Below are positions 34,703 through 43,637 of a DNA stretch of 63,015 bases, piece after piece (the stretch's first letter is position 1; every line of letters starts with the position of its first letter). The DNA is taken from assembly GCA_964549135.1 (NCBI GenBank), contig CAZJUJ010000007.1, positions 1 to 63,015 of the forward strand. Direction: 5' to 3'. Made by a program: the position numbers and the translations under genes. Under the pieces are notes generated by a model. The model was not told the origin of the DNA, searched no databases, and was given only the letters and a program-made list of their open reading frames with translations. This DNA comes from RUG563 sp964549135. GTDB taxonomy: Bacteria > Bacillota > Clostridia > Christensenellales > Aristaeellaceae.

Positions 34703-35746
34703 TTACTCCTCGCCCTCCTCCCGAAGGAAGCTGGATTTGCCGATTCGATGCAGCAGCTCGATATTATCCGCCAGATGCCCCGCGCCCAGCGCCGCGCAGC
34801 TCATGGGATCCCGAGCCAGCAGCACGGGCATATCCAATTCGGAGGCGATAAACTGATCCAGACCGAAAAGCTGGGCGCCGCCGCCGGTCAGATGAATGCC
34901 CGAGCGCATCACATCCCCCGCAAGCTCGGGGGGCGTGCGCTCCAATACATGCTGAATGGCGGAAAGAATGGCCTGGCAGGGGGAGCGCAGGGCCTCATAA
35001 ACCCGGCTGGAGGAAATTTCCGCCGTCTGGGGCAGATTGGTAATCATATCCCGGCCGCGCACCAATACCCTGCGCTCCTCCTTGAGGGGCAGGGCCGCGC
35101 CCAGGGTCATTTTCACATCCTCGGCGGTGCGGTCGCCGATAAGCATATTGAATTCCCTTTTTACATAGGCGATGATGGCCTCATCCATTTTGACGCCGCC
35201 AATGCGGATGGAGCGGGAAACCACCACGCCGCCCAGGCTGATCACCGCCGCCTCGGTGGTGCCGCCGCCAATATCCACCACCATGGAGCCCACCGGCTCA
35301 AATACCGGCAGGCCCGAGCCCACCGCCGCAGCAAAGGGCTTTTCCACCAATTGCAGATGCCCGTCCCGCACCCCGGCATAGACCGCCGCCTTGCGGATGG
35401 CCCGGCGCTCAATGGGCGAAATGCGGCAGGGAATGGTAATCACCGCCTTGGGCTTCACCAGCCGGGAGGCGCCAATCGCCTTGCGCACAAAATACTGCAG
35501 CATATACTGGGTCATATCAAAATCCCGGATCATGCCATCCGAAAGGGGACGGATGGCCGTCACATCCCCCGAGGTGCGGCCCAGCAGTATCCGCGCCTCC
35601 TCGCCAATGGCGCGGATGGCATGCCGCCCCCCGCGATCCACCACCAGCAAGGAGGGCTCGTCAATCACGATGCCCTTCTTTTTTACATAGACCTGGGTGT
35701 TGGCAGTGCCAAGGTCAATCCCGATATCCGGTGCAATAATGGCCAT
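34703..35746 (-). CDS. mreB: Rod shape-determining actin-like protein MreB
   Basis: Cytoskeletal ATPase that organises the elongasome. The 347 residues show actin-fold motifs: phosphate-1 DIGIDLGTANTQVYVK, connect-1 and phosphate-2 MVVDIGGGTTEAAVISLGG, adenosine motif SGIHLTGGGAQLFGLDQFI. The region KAVITIPCRISPIERRAIRKAAVYAG is typical. It is followed by mreC at 6 bp and preceded by maf at 18 bp, in the order maf-mreB-mreC-mreD-mrdA-minD-rodA. Confidence 0.97.
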   Translation of the reverse strand: MAIIAPDIGIDLGTANTQVYVKKKGIVIDEPSLLVVDRGGRHAIRAIGEEARILLGRTSGDVTAIRPLSDGMIRDFDMTQYMLQYFVRKAIGASRLVKPKAVITIPCRISPIERRAIRKAAVYAGVRDGHLQLVEKPFAAAVGSGLPVFEPVGSMVVDIGGGTTEAAVISLGGVVVSRSIRIGGVKMDEAIIAYVKREFNMLIGDRTAEDVKMTLGAALPLKEERRVLVRGRDMITNLPQTAEISSSRVYEALRSPCQAILSAIQHVLERTPPELAGDVMRSGIHLTGGGAQLFGLDQFIASELDMPVLLARDPMSCAALGAGHLADNIELLHRIGKSSFLREEGEE

Positions 35747-35764
35747 GTATCTTCATCCATTCTA

Positions 35765-36331
35765 TTACAGATTCTCAATGCCCGCCTTCAGCAGCATTTC
35801 CCGGGCCAGCGCCATGGGCAGCCCGATCACATTGGAATAGCTGCCCTCGATCCTTTTGACAAACATGCCGCCTCTTCCCTGCAGGGCATAGGCCCCCGCT
35901 TTGTCCATCGGCTCCCCGCAGGCGACGTAGCGGGCAATCGTGCCCTCATCCAGCACAGAAAAAAGCACCTCGGATTTTTCCGCCCGCACATCCTCGTATC
36001 CGTCCCGAAGCACGCAAACCCCGGTGTATACCGTGTGCCATGCGCCGGAAAGCAGGGCGAGCATCTCCCGCGCCTCTGCTTCATCCTTTGGTTTTCCCAA
36101 TACCCGGCCCCGCTGATACACAATGGTATCCGCCCCCAGCACAATCCGCCCGGGATGCGTTTCCGCTACGGCCCGCGCCTTCCTGCGCGCATTCTCCATG
36201 ACCAATTCCTCCGGGCCGCCCGTTTTCAATTCCTCCGCATCGGCGGTGATGATCTCAAAGGGCACGCCCATATAACCTGCCAGCTCCTTCCGCCGGGGTG
36301 AGGCGGACGCTAAAATAAACGATTGCTCCAT
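35765..36331 (-). CDS. maf: Maf-family nucleoside triphosphate pyrophosphatase
   Basis: Hydrolyses non-canonical or pyrimidine NTPs (dTTP/UTP-type in many Maf). The 188 residues contain ILASASPRRKELAGYMG, VLGADTIVYQRGRVLGKPKDEAEA and GKAGAYALQG-like DKAGAYALQGRGGMFVKRIEGSYSNVIGLP. The start is the ATG after GGAAGAAACGAGC; the longer frame starts in the promoter region. It is first in the cell-shape operon. Confidence 0.95.
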   Translation of the reverse strand: MEQSFILASASPRRKELAGYMGVPFEIITADAEELKTGGPEELVMENARRKARAVAETHPGRIVLGADTIVYQRGRVLGKPKDEAEAREMLALLSGAWHTVYTGVCVLRDGYEDVRAEKSEVLFSVLDEGTIARYVACGEPMDKAGAYALQGRGGMFVKRIEGSYSNVIGLPMALAREMLLKAGIENL

Positions 36332-36387
36332 GCTCGTTTCTTCCTTTCCTGCGGCGCATTTTTGCGTACGCAAAAAACGCGCCCCTT

Positions 36388-36396
36388 ATTATAGCA
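36388..36396 (-). promoter_or_regulatory. Extended -10 promoter of the maf-mre operon
   Basis: Minus-strand TGcTATAAT (36388-36396), perfect extended -10; no good -35 at 17 nt. It lies about 57 nt before the maf ATG. Confidence 0.6.
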
Positions 36397-36501
36397 TAAT
36401 TCAGGGGCGCAAGTACAGTATTTTTACAACAGTTTGCAACCAATTTGTAAAAATTTTCGATTCCCCCGGAAAAAGCCGCAGGGAATGGAACGGGATTTTT
36501 T

Positions 36502-36613
36502 GCGGGAGGAGACTTTTGCGTCAAAAGTGGTTCCCCGCTTCCCCTCCGAAAACCAAGAGCAGGAACGGGAAATATTGCGGGAGGATGCTTTTGCGTCAAA
36601 AGCACCCTCCCGC
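36502..36613. repeat. Palindromic repeat copy E5 (two outer hairpins, one chimeric)
   Basis: First hairpin: GCGGGAGGAGACTTTTG (36502-36518), loop CGT, CAAAAGTGGTTCCCCGC (36522-36538); the arms belong to different subtypes and mismatch in the middle. An arm fragment (CCCCTCCGAAAACC) links to the second: GCGGGAGGATGCTTTTG (36577-36593), CGT, CAAAAGCACCCTCCCGC (36597-36613). The nearer hairpin ends 40 nt downstream of the SH3 gene stop, with purine-rich GAACGG repeats between. It occupies the 322-bp gap to maf, which has no gene. Confidence 0.9.
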
Positions 36614-36653
36614 AAAAATACCCCCGTTCTCCGTCCCCCGTTCTCCTCGTGTG

Positions 36654-38447
36654 TCAGCCGTTTCCGTAGGTGATCCGGACGATGCAGTTGTGCAATTCGA
36701 GAAATGTTCCGGGAGCGCAGACGAACTGATCGGTGATTTCCCGGCCCTTAACGCCCTCGGTTTCGGCATCCTGCAGATAGAGAATATCCTCCCCTTCAGC
36801 GAACAGATTGCCGTAAACGATATAGCTGTCCTCCGCGCCGGGCATGGGCTCGATCACATAATCCAGCCAGTTGGAGGCATTCTGAATCTGATCGGGGCAG
36901 AAATAGCGGCCCGAGCCCTGGAAAATGATCTCGCTTTCGCTGATGGTATCCGTCTGAAGCTGCGGGCAGAAAAGGGGCCGGTTGCTTTCGGTCATTGCGT
37001 TCAGCGTGCCGCCGGTCAGGGTCACTCTGGTTCCCGCCGGGATGTAAACGCTGAAGCAGAAGGTGTTTTCCTCCAGCGCATAATGCTTTTTCAAATTCAG
37101 CGCTTCGTTTTCCAGCGTCATTTCTCCCGTTTCGCCCGCCCCGGTCTGCCAGAACCAGAGCCCGGCGGTGCTTTCATCCGCCGTCCATTCTCCGGCGGCT
37201 TTCCGGATCTCCGTATCAAAGAAAAGCGATTGCCGGTCAATGATCCGGGCCGCATCCTCCCGGATAAAGAACTGCTGCTGCGGCGGCTGGCTCAATTGCA
37301 GATAGCCGCCGCTGCGCCCGATCACCCAGGCAAGGGGCAGATACACAATTTCGCCCTTTTCGTCCCCCGGCATTACCCAGGTTTCTGCGCCTGTCTGCCA
37401 GCCCTCTTCATCCCGGGGAATATCAATCCAGGCATAGCCCAGACAGTCCGGGCCGAAGCGATCCCCGCCCCGCCCCGAAAGGATGGAAAGCCGGCTGCGC
37501 TCCACATAGGCGTAATCCCGGGCAGAATAAACGCCGACAGAGCAGCAGACATGATACCAGTCTTCCGCTTCGCCAATCACCGTCAGCACCGTGCCCTTTT
37601 TCACGGAAACAGGCCCGGATTCCTGGCACATCAGCACGCAATCCTCCCGGACTTCCGCCGCCTGAAAACGATAGCTGACCTGCCAGGGCCAAACAAACAC
37701 CGTAAGATCCTCCAGGGAAATATAGCCCTCGCTGATCTGCCCCTGCGCCTGGGAGGAATGGGGCACCCCGGAAATTTCCACATAGGCATAGCCCTTCTGC
37801 CGGTTCAGATCGGTCACCTGACAGGTCGCCCCGGGATAATAAAGGGCGATCTGCCGCTTCATTTCCTTATCGGCGTAGAGGGGAATGGTATCGTTCATCC
37901 GCCCCAGATACGCTTCCTCAATCCGGATACTCCGATTCTTCAGCTGATTGGTGCGTACATAGCCATGCGTTCCCTCCTCGGTGCGCACATAGCGCCAGTC
38001 ATCCCCGATGTCCCCAAGGATATGAACCGTGCCGCCGTTTCGCAGATAGGCAAGCTGCCGGTAAGCGGCGTCCGGCTCCTCCCGCAGGGCGCAGCCATCG
38101 ACAGGGCCGGCGGTGTAAAAAAGCTGCGGCGCGCCGTAATTGCGGTTTACCTCCATCAGATAATCCTTGAGCATATACCCGTAAAGCCCGCCGATGTTTA
38201 CATACGCCCAGGTCTGATCGCCCGCTTCCTCCTCAAGGCATACGGTTACCGGCGTGCCGCTGTAAAATCTCCCCAGACTTTCGGAGGCTGCATTCGGCTC
38301 GGCGCGCAGGTTCAGCCTGTCCGCCACATTGGGATTGGCCACCACCGCATAATAGAGCCAGCCCTGCATTTCCTCCCCCTGGGCCAGCACCGGCATAAGC
38401 ATCAGCATCAGCAGAAGCGCCAGCATCATCGCAAGCAATTTCTTCAT
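36654..38447 (-). CDS. Secreted protein with repeated bacterial SH3 domains
   Basis: A 597-residue exported protein with a signal peptide (about 1-23, MKKLLAMMLALLLMLMLMPVLAQG). At least three SH3b-like repeats are seen: about 30-98 (ADRLNLRAEPNAASESLGRFYSGTPVTV), 112-168 (GCALREEPDAAYRQLAYLRNGGTVHI) and 285-350 (VKKGTVLTVIGEAEDWYHVCC). The C-terminal 200 residues are beta-rich and unrecognised. SH3b domains bind peptidoglycan or scaffold surface proteins; no catalytic motif is visible. It is flanked by repeats E5 and E6 and seems monocistronic. Confidence 0.75.
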   Translation of the reverse strand: MKKLLAMMLALLLMLMLMPVLAQGEEMQGWLYYAVVANPNVADRLNLRAEPNAASESLGRFYSGTPVTVCLEEEAGDQTWAYVNIGGLYGYMLKDYLMEVNRNYGAPQLFYTAGPVDGCALREEPDAAYRQLAYLRNGGTVHILGDIGDDWRYVRTEEGTHGYVRTNQLKNRSIRIEEAYLGRMNDTIPLYADKEMKRQIALYYPGATCQVTDLNRQKGYAYVEISGVPHSSQAQGQISEGYISLEDLTVFVWPWQVSYRFQAAEVREDCVLMCQESGPVSVKKGTVLTVIGEAEDWYHVCCSVGVYSARDYAYVERSRLSILSGRGGDRFGPDCLGYAWIDIPRDEEGWQTGAETWVMPGDEKGEIVYLPLAWVIGRSGGYLQLSQPPQQQFFIREDAARIIDRQSLFFDTEIRKAAGEWTADESTAGLWFWQTGAGETGEMTLENEALNLKKHYALEENTFCFSVYIPAGTRVTLTGGTLNAMTESNRPLFCPQLQTDTISESEIIFQGSGRYFCPDQIQNASNWLDYVIEPMPGAEDSYIVYGNLFAEGEDILYLQDAETEGVKGREITDQFVCAPGTFLELHNCIVRITYGNG

Positions 38448-38590
38448 CAGGCATTTCCTCCCTGTATCATCTTTTCATCTATAAGACGAAAGCAGCGCGG
38501 CAATTGTTGCATTCTCAGGAATATTTTTCTGCCGATGACGGAGAAACGGGAGGAATACTTGCAGGGAACTGCGCTTGAACCCAAACCATC

Positions 38591-38969
38591 CCCCCCGCTC
38601 CCTCCAAATCAACGCTGGATAAAGCATGGATGAACCCTGCCCAACAGAATGCCGACCAGCAAAAAATAGCGAATGAAAAACAACAGCAATGCTTCACATT
38701 TGATGGAGCATTGCTGCTTTCGTTCCTACCATTTACTTTCTTTTGCTTCGCTGTATTTTGAGTTTTGCGAATAAAAAACAACAGCAACACCTCCACGTTT
38801 GGTAAGAGCATTGCTGTTGCTTCTGTATTTATCAGTTGCTTCCATATTAGCTTATCTGTTCCTTTTGCTTCACTGGCATTCAATTGGATTCTATCCCTCC
38901 ATGAAACATCCAGAGCCGGTTTTCGGGAGGGTGCGGGAGGGTGCTTTTGGCACAAAAGCATTCTCCCGC
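38591..38969. repeat. Palindromic repeat copy E6 (degenerate arm, two central hairpins, arm, outer hairpin)
   Basis: A decayed left arm (CCCGCTCCCTCCAAATC, then GCTGGATAAAGCATGGATGA) is followed by a central hairpin CAGCAATGC/GCATTGCTG (38684-38692, 38708-38716), a second one ACAGCAA/TTGCTGT (38781-38787, 38811-38817), the right arm (CACTGGCATTCAATTGG at 38871 onward) and an outer hairpin GCGGGAGGGTGCTTTTG (38933-38949), loop GCA, CAAAAGCATTCTCCCGC (38953-38969). The outer end is 37 nt from the P-type ATPase stop. It fills most of the 559-bp gap; no gene is seen. Confidence 0.88.
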
Positions 38970-39006
38970 AAAAATCCCGTCCCAATCCCCCGTTCCCCGT
39001 CCCGGT

Positions 39007-40971
39007 TCAGCGATTTCGCATGGCGTTGAGGATGGCCAGGAGGCACACGCCCACATCGGCGAACACCGCCAGCCACAGCGGCAGTGTTCCCAGCACCCCG
39101 GCGATCATCACAAGCGCCTTGATGCACAGGGAGAAGGCGATATTCTGCCACACGATCCGCTGGGTCTTCCGGGCCACGGCGATGGCCTTGGGCAGCTTGC
39201 CCAGATCGTCATCCATCAGCACCACATCCGCCGCCTCAATGGCCGCATCGCTGCCCAGCGCACCCATGGCCACGCCTGCATCTGCCCGGGCCAGCACGGG
39301 AGCATCATTGACGCCGTCGCCCACAAAGATCAGCGTTTCCCGGCCTTTCTTTTCCCGCATCAGCGCTTCCACCTGCGCCACCTTGCCGTCCGGAAGCAGC
39401 CCGGCATGCCAGCAATCAATGCCCAATTCCCCGGCGGCGGCCCGGGCGACATCCTCCCGGTCGCCGGTAAGCATCACGATCTTCTCCGCGCCCATGCGCT
39501 TCATTGCCTTAAGCGCATCCTTTGCGCCCGTTTTGGGCAGATCGCCCAGCAGGATGCAGCCCAGATATTCCCCGTCCGCCGCCAGATACAGGCAGGTGCC
39601 CGGCTGCGCCGCCGCCCGGAAGGCGATTTTTTCCCGCTCCATGAGCTTTTCATTCCCCGCCAGCACCCGGCGGCCATCCACCGCTGCAATCACGCCCAGG
39701 CCGGGAATTTCCTCTGCCGCCGTAAGGGACGGCAGGCTTTCCCCCGCGCATTTTTCCCGCAGGGACTGGGCAATGGGATGATTGCTCCATCCTTCTGCCG
39801 CGGCAGCCAGGGAAAGCAGCGCCTTTTCTTCTATTATATTGCCATCAGGATAAACCCCAATGACCGAGAATTTGCCCTCCGTCAGGGTGCCCGTTTTATC
39901 AAAGACGGCAATCCCCGCCCGGGCCAGCGCCTCCAGATCATTGGCCCCCTTCACCAGCACGCCCCGGCGGGAGGCCGCGCCAATGCCGCTGAAATAGGTA
40001 AGCGGCACGGAAATCACCAGCGCGCAGGGACAGGAAATCACCAGGAAGGTCAGCGCCGTATGAATCCATTGCTGCCAATCGCCCCCCATGAGCAGCGGCG
40101 GCAGCAGCGCCGCCAGCAGCGCCGCCCCAACCACCAGCGGCGTATAGACCCGGGCAAAGCGCGTAATCAATTGATCCGCCCGGGATTTTCTGGCGGCGGC
40201 GTTCTCCGCCATTTCCAGAATTCGGGAAACGGTGGAATTTTCATGGGTGCTTGTCACCTGGATTTTCAGCGCCTTCTGCAGATTCAGGCAGCCGCTGACC
40301 ACCTTTTCCCCCGCCTGTACCTCCCGGGGCAGGCTTTCGCCCGTCAGCGCCACCGTATCCAGCGCCGATTCGCCCTCCATGACCACCCCGTCCAGCGGGA
40401 TTCTTTCCCCGGGCCGCACCAGCAGTATCTCCCCCAAAGCCACCTCCTGGGGGGATACCGCCGCCCATTCCCCGTTTCTTTCCACCCGCGCCGTTTCGGG
40501 CCTGAGATCCATCACCTGCACGATGGATTTTCTGCTCTTATCCACCGCCTGATCCTGAAAATATTCGCCGATGGTGTACAGCAAAAGCACCATCACGCTC
40601 TCAAAATATTCCCCCAGACAGAAAGCGCCGATGGAGGCCACCGTCATCAGAAACATTTCATCCAGCATCTGCCCCCGAAGCAGATGACGGAAGGCCTGGA
40701 TAAATACCGGCAGCCCCGCCGCCAGCAGGGAAAGCAGCAATAGCGGCAGCCGCAGCGCCTGAACCGGCAGAAACAGCCCCAGAGCCAGTAGCGCCCCGCT
40801 GATCAGCAGCCGAAGCAGCAGCCGCCTGCCCTCGTTTTCCTCCGCTTCATGCGCATGCCCGCAGCAGTCGCAGCCGCATGCATGCGTATGCTCATGCGTA
40901 TGCCCGTGATGGTCATGATGTTCATGCTCGTGATGCTCATGCTCGTGATGCTTTTCGCAGGTGCAGCCCAT
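39007..40971 (-). CDS. P1B-type heavy-metal efflux ATPase with His-rich N-terminus
   Basis: Exports divalent metal (Zn/Cd/Pb type inferred) with ATP. The 654 residues have a metal-binding tail with 16 His in residues 8-41 plus Cys pairs (CTC at 3-5, CGCDCC at 32-37), no ferredoxin-like HMA domain, eight expected membrane segments, TGES (210-213), the CPC transport site (314-316), DKTGT with phosphorylated Asp358, the HP motif in SNHPIAQSL and GDGVNDAP. CPC with a His-rich tail fits ZntA/CadA or CzcP groups. It is 17 bp after its ArsR regulator. Confidence 0.93.
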   Translation of the reverse strand: MGCTCEKHHEHEHHEHEHHDHHGHTHEHTHACGCDCCGHAHEAEENEGRRLLLRLLISGALLALGLFLPVQALRLPLLLLSLLAAGLPVFIQAFRHLLRGQMLDEMFLMTVASIGAFCLGEYFESVMVLLLYTIGEYFQDQAVDKSRKSIVQVMDLRPETARVERNGEWAAVSPQEVALGEILLVRPGERIPLDGVVMEGESALDTVALTGESLPREVQAGEKVVSGCLNLQKALKIQVTSTHENSTVSRILEMAENAAARKSRADQLITRFARVYTPLVVGAALLAALLPPLLMGGDWQQWIHTALTFLVISCPCALVISVPLTYFSGIGAASRRGVLVKGANDLEALARAGIAVFDKTGTLTEGKFSVIGVYPDGNIIEEKALLSLAAAAEGWSNHPIAQSLREKCAGESLPSLTAAEEIPGLGVIAAVDGRRVLAGNEKLMEREKIAFRAAAQPGTCLYLAADGEYLGCILLGDLPKTGAKDALKAMKRMGAEKIVMLTGDREDVARAAAGELGIDCWHAGLLPDGKVAQVEALMREKKGRETLIFVGDGVNDAPVLARADAGVAMGALGSDAAIEAADVVLMDDDLGKLPKAIAVARKTQRIVWQNIAFSLCIKALVMIAGVLGTLPLWLAVFADVGVCLLAILNAMRNR

Positions 40972-40988
40972 GGTATATCCTCCCCTCC

Positions 40989-41357
40989 TTATTCGCAGAG
41001 ATGCTCCATGCCCATGCCGATGATGGTGCGCACATGGTCATCCGAAAGCGAATAGAAAATCGTTTTGCCCTCCCGGCGGAATTTCACCAGCTTGGCCTGC
41101 TTCAGCACCCGCAGCTGATGGGAAATGGCCGATTGGCTCATGGCAAGCACACTGGCAATATCGCATACGCATAATTCCGCCTCAAAAAGCGCATACAGGA
41201 TCTTGATGCGGGTGCTGTCCCCAAATACCTTGTATAATTCCGCCAGATCATAGAGCATTTCCTCATCCGGCATTCCCTCGTTTACCTCACTGAGCAGCTC
41301 GGCGCGGTCTTCTCCCTGGGCGTCTGGGATGTTTTCCCGGTTCAGCATGTCATTCAT
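40989..41357 (-). CDS. ArsR/SmtB-family metal-responsive repressor
   Basis: Winged-helix repressor of the metal efflux operon, 122 residues. The DNA-reading region is MSQSAISHQLRVLKQAKLV. Two metal-site signatures are both present: the alpha-3 CxC (ELCVCDIA, Cys63 and Cys65) known from CadC and ArsR, and the alpha-5 site DxH...HxxE (Asp106, His108, His119, Glu122) known from SmtB/CzrA. This suggests Cd/Pb sensing plus Zn sensing as in CadC. AAAGGA precedes the ATG. An operator lies between promoter and gene, so it is self-repressing. Confidence 0.92.
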   Translation of the reverse strand: MNDMLNRENIPDAQGEDRAELLSEVNEGMPDEEMLYDLAELYKVFGDSTRIKILYALFEAELCVCDIASVLAMSQSAISHQLRVLKQAKLVKFRREGKTIFYSLSDDHVRTIIGMGMEHLCE

Positions 41358-41376
41358 GTTTGCTCATCCTTTCATC

Positions 41377-41390
41377 TGAACGATTGTTCA
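41377..41390 (-). promoter_or_regulatory. Probable ArsR/SmtB operator
   Basis: TGAAC-AATC-GTTCA inverted repeat on the minus strand just downstream of the -10 box. It resembles the TGAACAnnnnTTCA operators of SmtB/CadC/CzrA family regulators. Confidence 0.7.
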
Positions 41391-41396
41391 TTTGTG

Positions 41397-41425
41397 ATTA
41401 TAATCCACCTGCCGTCCTCTGTCAA
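41397..41425 (-). promoter_or_regulatory. Consensus promoter of the metal-efflux operon
   Basis: Minus-strand TTGACA (41420-41425), 17-nt spacer, TATAAT (41397-41402), both perfect, directly before the operator. Confidence 0.85.
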
Positions 41426-41429
41426 CCCC

Positions 41430-41821
41430 TTTTTCTGTTCATAGCGAAAAAATATGCTGCCGCGCCGGGGAAAGAGTCGGCGGCTCTTGCCGCGCCCTGG
41501 ATGGATCGCTCCCCCAGACGCGCAGGGCGCCGTCCTGCCCCGGAACGCGTGCGGTGCGCAGAAGGAAGCCGATGTATCCTCAAAGAGTTTGTGTCCGTGA
41601 CAGAAACCCCGGAACGTATGCGGTAAGCAGCGCGATGCAAAACGCCGCCCGGATGCAGCCCCCGGCCCTCAGCCGCCCCATGCGCCCCGCCGGAAAAACC
41701 GCCTTTCTTTCGCCCGGCGCGCCTGTATCCCGCCGCCAAACGCGAAAAAAATACCCTTCTGCCCCGCTTTTTCCCCGGAAAAAGCAAAAAAATTTCATTT
41801 TCCAGGCCATTAGGGGTGGCG
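41430..41821. other. Gene-free stretch with a diverged direct repeat
   Basis: About 390 bp between divergent genes with no convincing ORF (no binding sites, biased composition). It contains two copies of an 18-mer, CCCCGGAACGCGTGCGGT (41538-41555) and CCCCGGAACGTATGCGGT (41607-41624), and a 20-bp palindrome GCTTTTTCC-CC-GGAAAAAGC (41766-41785) followed by an A-run. It is not related to the E repeats. A small RNA or decayed gene is possible. Confidence 0.5.
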
Positions 41822-41850
41822 TTCTGCCCCGGTTTATGCTAAAATACAAT
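41822..41850 (+). promoter_or_regulatory. Possible promoter of the M24 peptidase gene
   Basis: TTCTGC (41822-41827), 17-nt spacer, TACAAT (41845-41850); an overlapping extended -10, TGcTAAAAT (41837-41845), is an alternative. Confidence 0.45.
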
Positions 41851-41888
41851 GTGGTATGCTATGGATGGTGTACTTGGAGGTTATGACG

Positions 41889-42956
41889 ATGACCAGAATC
41901 GAACGAATGCTGCAATTGGCGGGCGTGGGCGCGAATGAAGGCGTGCTGATCCATAAGCCCTCCAATATGTTCTATCTCAGCGGCTATACCGGCGAGGGGC
42001 TGCTGGCCGCCGGAAAGGGCTATCAGGTGATCATCACCGATTTCCGCTATACCGAGCAGGCAGAGCGCCAGGCCCCCGGCTTTGAGGTATGGATGGTGGA
42101 AAAGGGCGTCAGCCATGAAGCGCTGGCCGCCAGGCTCTTTGGCGAAAAGGGCGTATCCCAGGTGCGCTATGAGGATGACGAAGTGACCGTGCGCGCCTTT
42201 GAGGGGCTCAAAAAGGCCATGCCCGGCTTTGCGTTTTCCTCCCTTGGAAACGCGCCGGAAAAGGCGCGGCGGATCAAGGATGCCGGGGAGCTTGCCTGCA
42301 TCGAAACCGCCTGCGATATTTCCTGCCGGGCCTTTGATGCGCTGCTGCCCCGGATTAAGCCGGGCATCACCGAAAAGCAGCTGCAGATTATGCTGGATTA
42401 TACCATGCTGGAGATGGGCGCCGATTCCCTGGCCTTTGATACCATCGTAGCTTCGGGCGAAAACGGCTCTCTGTGCCATGCCATTCCGGGGGAAAGAAAG
42501 CTCAGGCCCGGGGATATGATCACCTTTGATTTCGGTGCGAAGAAGGGCGGCTACTGCGCCGATATGACCCGCACGGTGGCCCTGGGCCAGCCCAGGGCGG
42601 AAATGAAGAAAATCTATGATACGGTGCTATTGGCTCAGGAAACCTGCGAGGCGGCGCTTGCCCCCGGCAAATGCTGCCGGGATATTGACGCCATCGCCCG
42701 GAAGATCATCGATGACGCCGGGTATCAGGGCCGCTTCGGCCATGGCCTTGGCCACGGCGTGGGCATCGATATTCATGAGGAGCCCCGCCTTTCCCAGACC
42801 TGTGCGGATCTTCTGGAGCCCGGCCATGTGGTCACGGTGGAGCCCGGCATTTATGTGCCCGGCTTGGGCGGCGTCCGCATCGAAAATACCTGCGCGATTA
42901 CCGAAAACGGCGCGCGCACCCTGGTTCATGCACAAAAGGCGCTGCTGATCCTCTGA
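41889..42956 (+). CDS. M24-family Xaa-Pro aminopeptidase/dipeptidase
   Basis: Cytoplasmic metallopeptidase that cleaves next to proline. The 355 residues have a creatinase N-domain (about 1-115) and a pita-bread catalytic domain. Metal ligands are visible: Asp in MITFDFGAKKGGYCADMTRT (two Asp), His in GRFGHGLGHGVGIDIHEEP, Glu in VTVEPGIYVPG and the last Glu in RIENTCAI. ATG 41889 has GGAGG 8 nt upstream; ATG 41883 is too close. This gene next to efp is a very common Firmicutes pair, 48 bp apart. Confidence 0.93.
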   Translation: MTRIERMLQLAGVGANEGVLIHKPSNMFYLSGYTGEGLLAAGKGYQVIITDFRYTEQAERQAPGFEVWMVEKGVSHEALAARLFGEKGVSQVRYEDDEVTVRAFEGLKKAMPGFAFSSLGNAPEKARRIKDAGELACIETACDISCRAFDALLPRIKPGITEKQLQIMLDYTMLEMGADSLAFDTIVASGENGSLCHAIPGERKLRPGDMITFDFGAKKGGYCADMTRTVALGQPRAEMKKIYDTVLLAQETCEAALAPGKCCRDIDAIARKIIDDAGYQGRFGHGLGHGVGIDIHEEPRLSQTCADLLEPGHVVTVEPGIYVPGLGGVRIENTCAITENGARTLVHAQKALLIL

Positions 42957-43004
42957 TCGGCCCCTTATGCAGCCATATATGAAGAAAATTGGAGGAATTT
43001 CAAC

Positions 43005-43562
43005 ATGATCACTGCTGGCGATTTCAAAAAGGGCATCACCATCGAATGGGAAGGCGGCGTATGGAACATCGTGGATTTCCAGCACGTTAAGCCCGGCAAG
43101 GGCGCGGCCTTCGTGCGCACCAAGATCAAGAATGTCATGACCGGCGCCGTCATCGAGCGCACCTTCAACCCCACCGACAAAATGCCCCGGGCCATCATCG
43201 AAACCAAGGAAATGCAGTATCTCTACACCGACGGCGATCTGTATTACTTCATGGATCCCGAAACCTTTGAGCAGATGCCCCTGGGCAAGGATGCCGTAGA
43301 AGAGGCCATCCAGTTCGTCAAGGAAAATACCAACGTGCAGATCCGCTTCTTCAAGGGCCAGGCCTTCTCCGTGGAAGCCCCCAACTTTGTGGAACTGGAA
43401 ATCACCCAGACCGAGCCCGGCTTCAAGGGCGATACCGCTACCAATAACTTTAAGCCCGCCACCACCGAAACCGGCTACGAAATCCAGGTGCCCCTCTTCA
43501 TCAACATCGGCGATGTGATCAAGATCGATACCCGCACCGGCGAATATCTCTCCCGCGCCTGA
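43005..43562 (+). CDS. efp: Translation elongation factor P
   Basis: Relieves ribosome stalling at polyproline stretches. The 185 residues have the KOW-like domain I, with VKPGKGAAFVRTKIKN placing the modifiable lysine at Lys32, OB domain II (TDGDLYYFMDPETFEQ) and domain III ending at GYEIQVPLFINIGDVIKIDTRTGEYLSRA. GGAGG precedes the ATG by about 8 nt. No lysine-modifying EpmA is in the window. Confidence 0.98.
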   Translation: MITAGDFKKGITIEWEGGVWNIVDFQHVKPGKGAAFVRTKIKNVMTGAVIERTFNPTDKMPRAIIETKEMQYLYTDGDLYYFMDPETFEQMPLGKDAVEEAIQFVKENTNVQIRFFKGQAFSVEAPNFVELEITQTEPGFKGDTATNNFKPATTETGYEIQVPLFINIGDVIKIDTRTGEYLSRA

Positions 43563-43637
43563 TCAGGGCATGGCTTCCCTGCGGGGGCATTTTCGTCCGC
43601 TCCCGGCATCTGCCGCCTCCCTTCCCCGCCCGGGGAT

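Noticed and set aside
41554..41886. A 110-codon plus-strand open frame in the gap before the M24 peptidase gene
   Set aside because: No ribosome binding site, odd composition (many Arg, Pro, Gln), and it runs through the promoter and start of the real gene.
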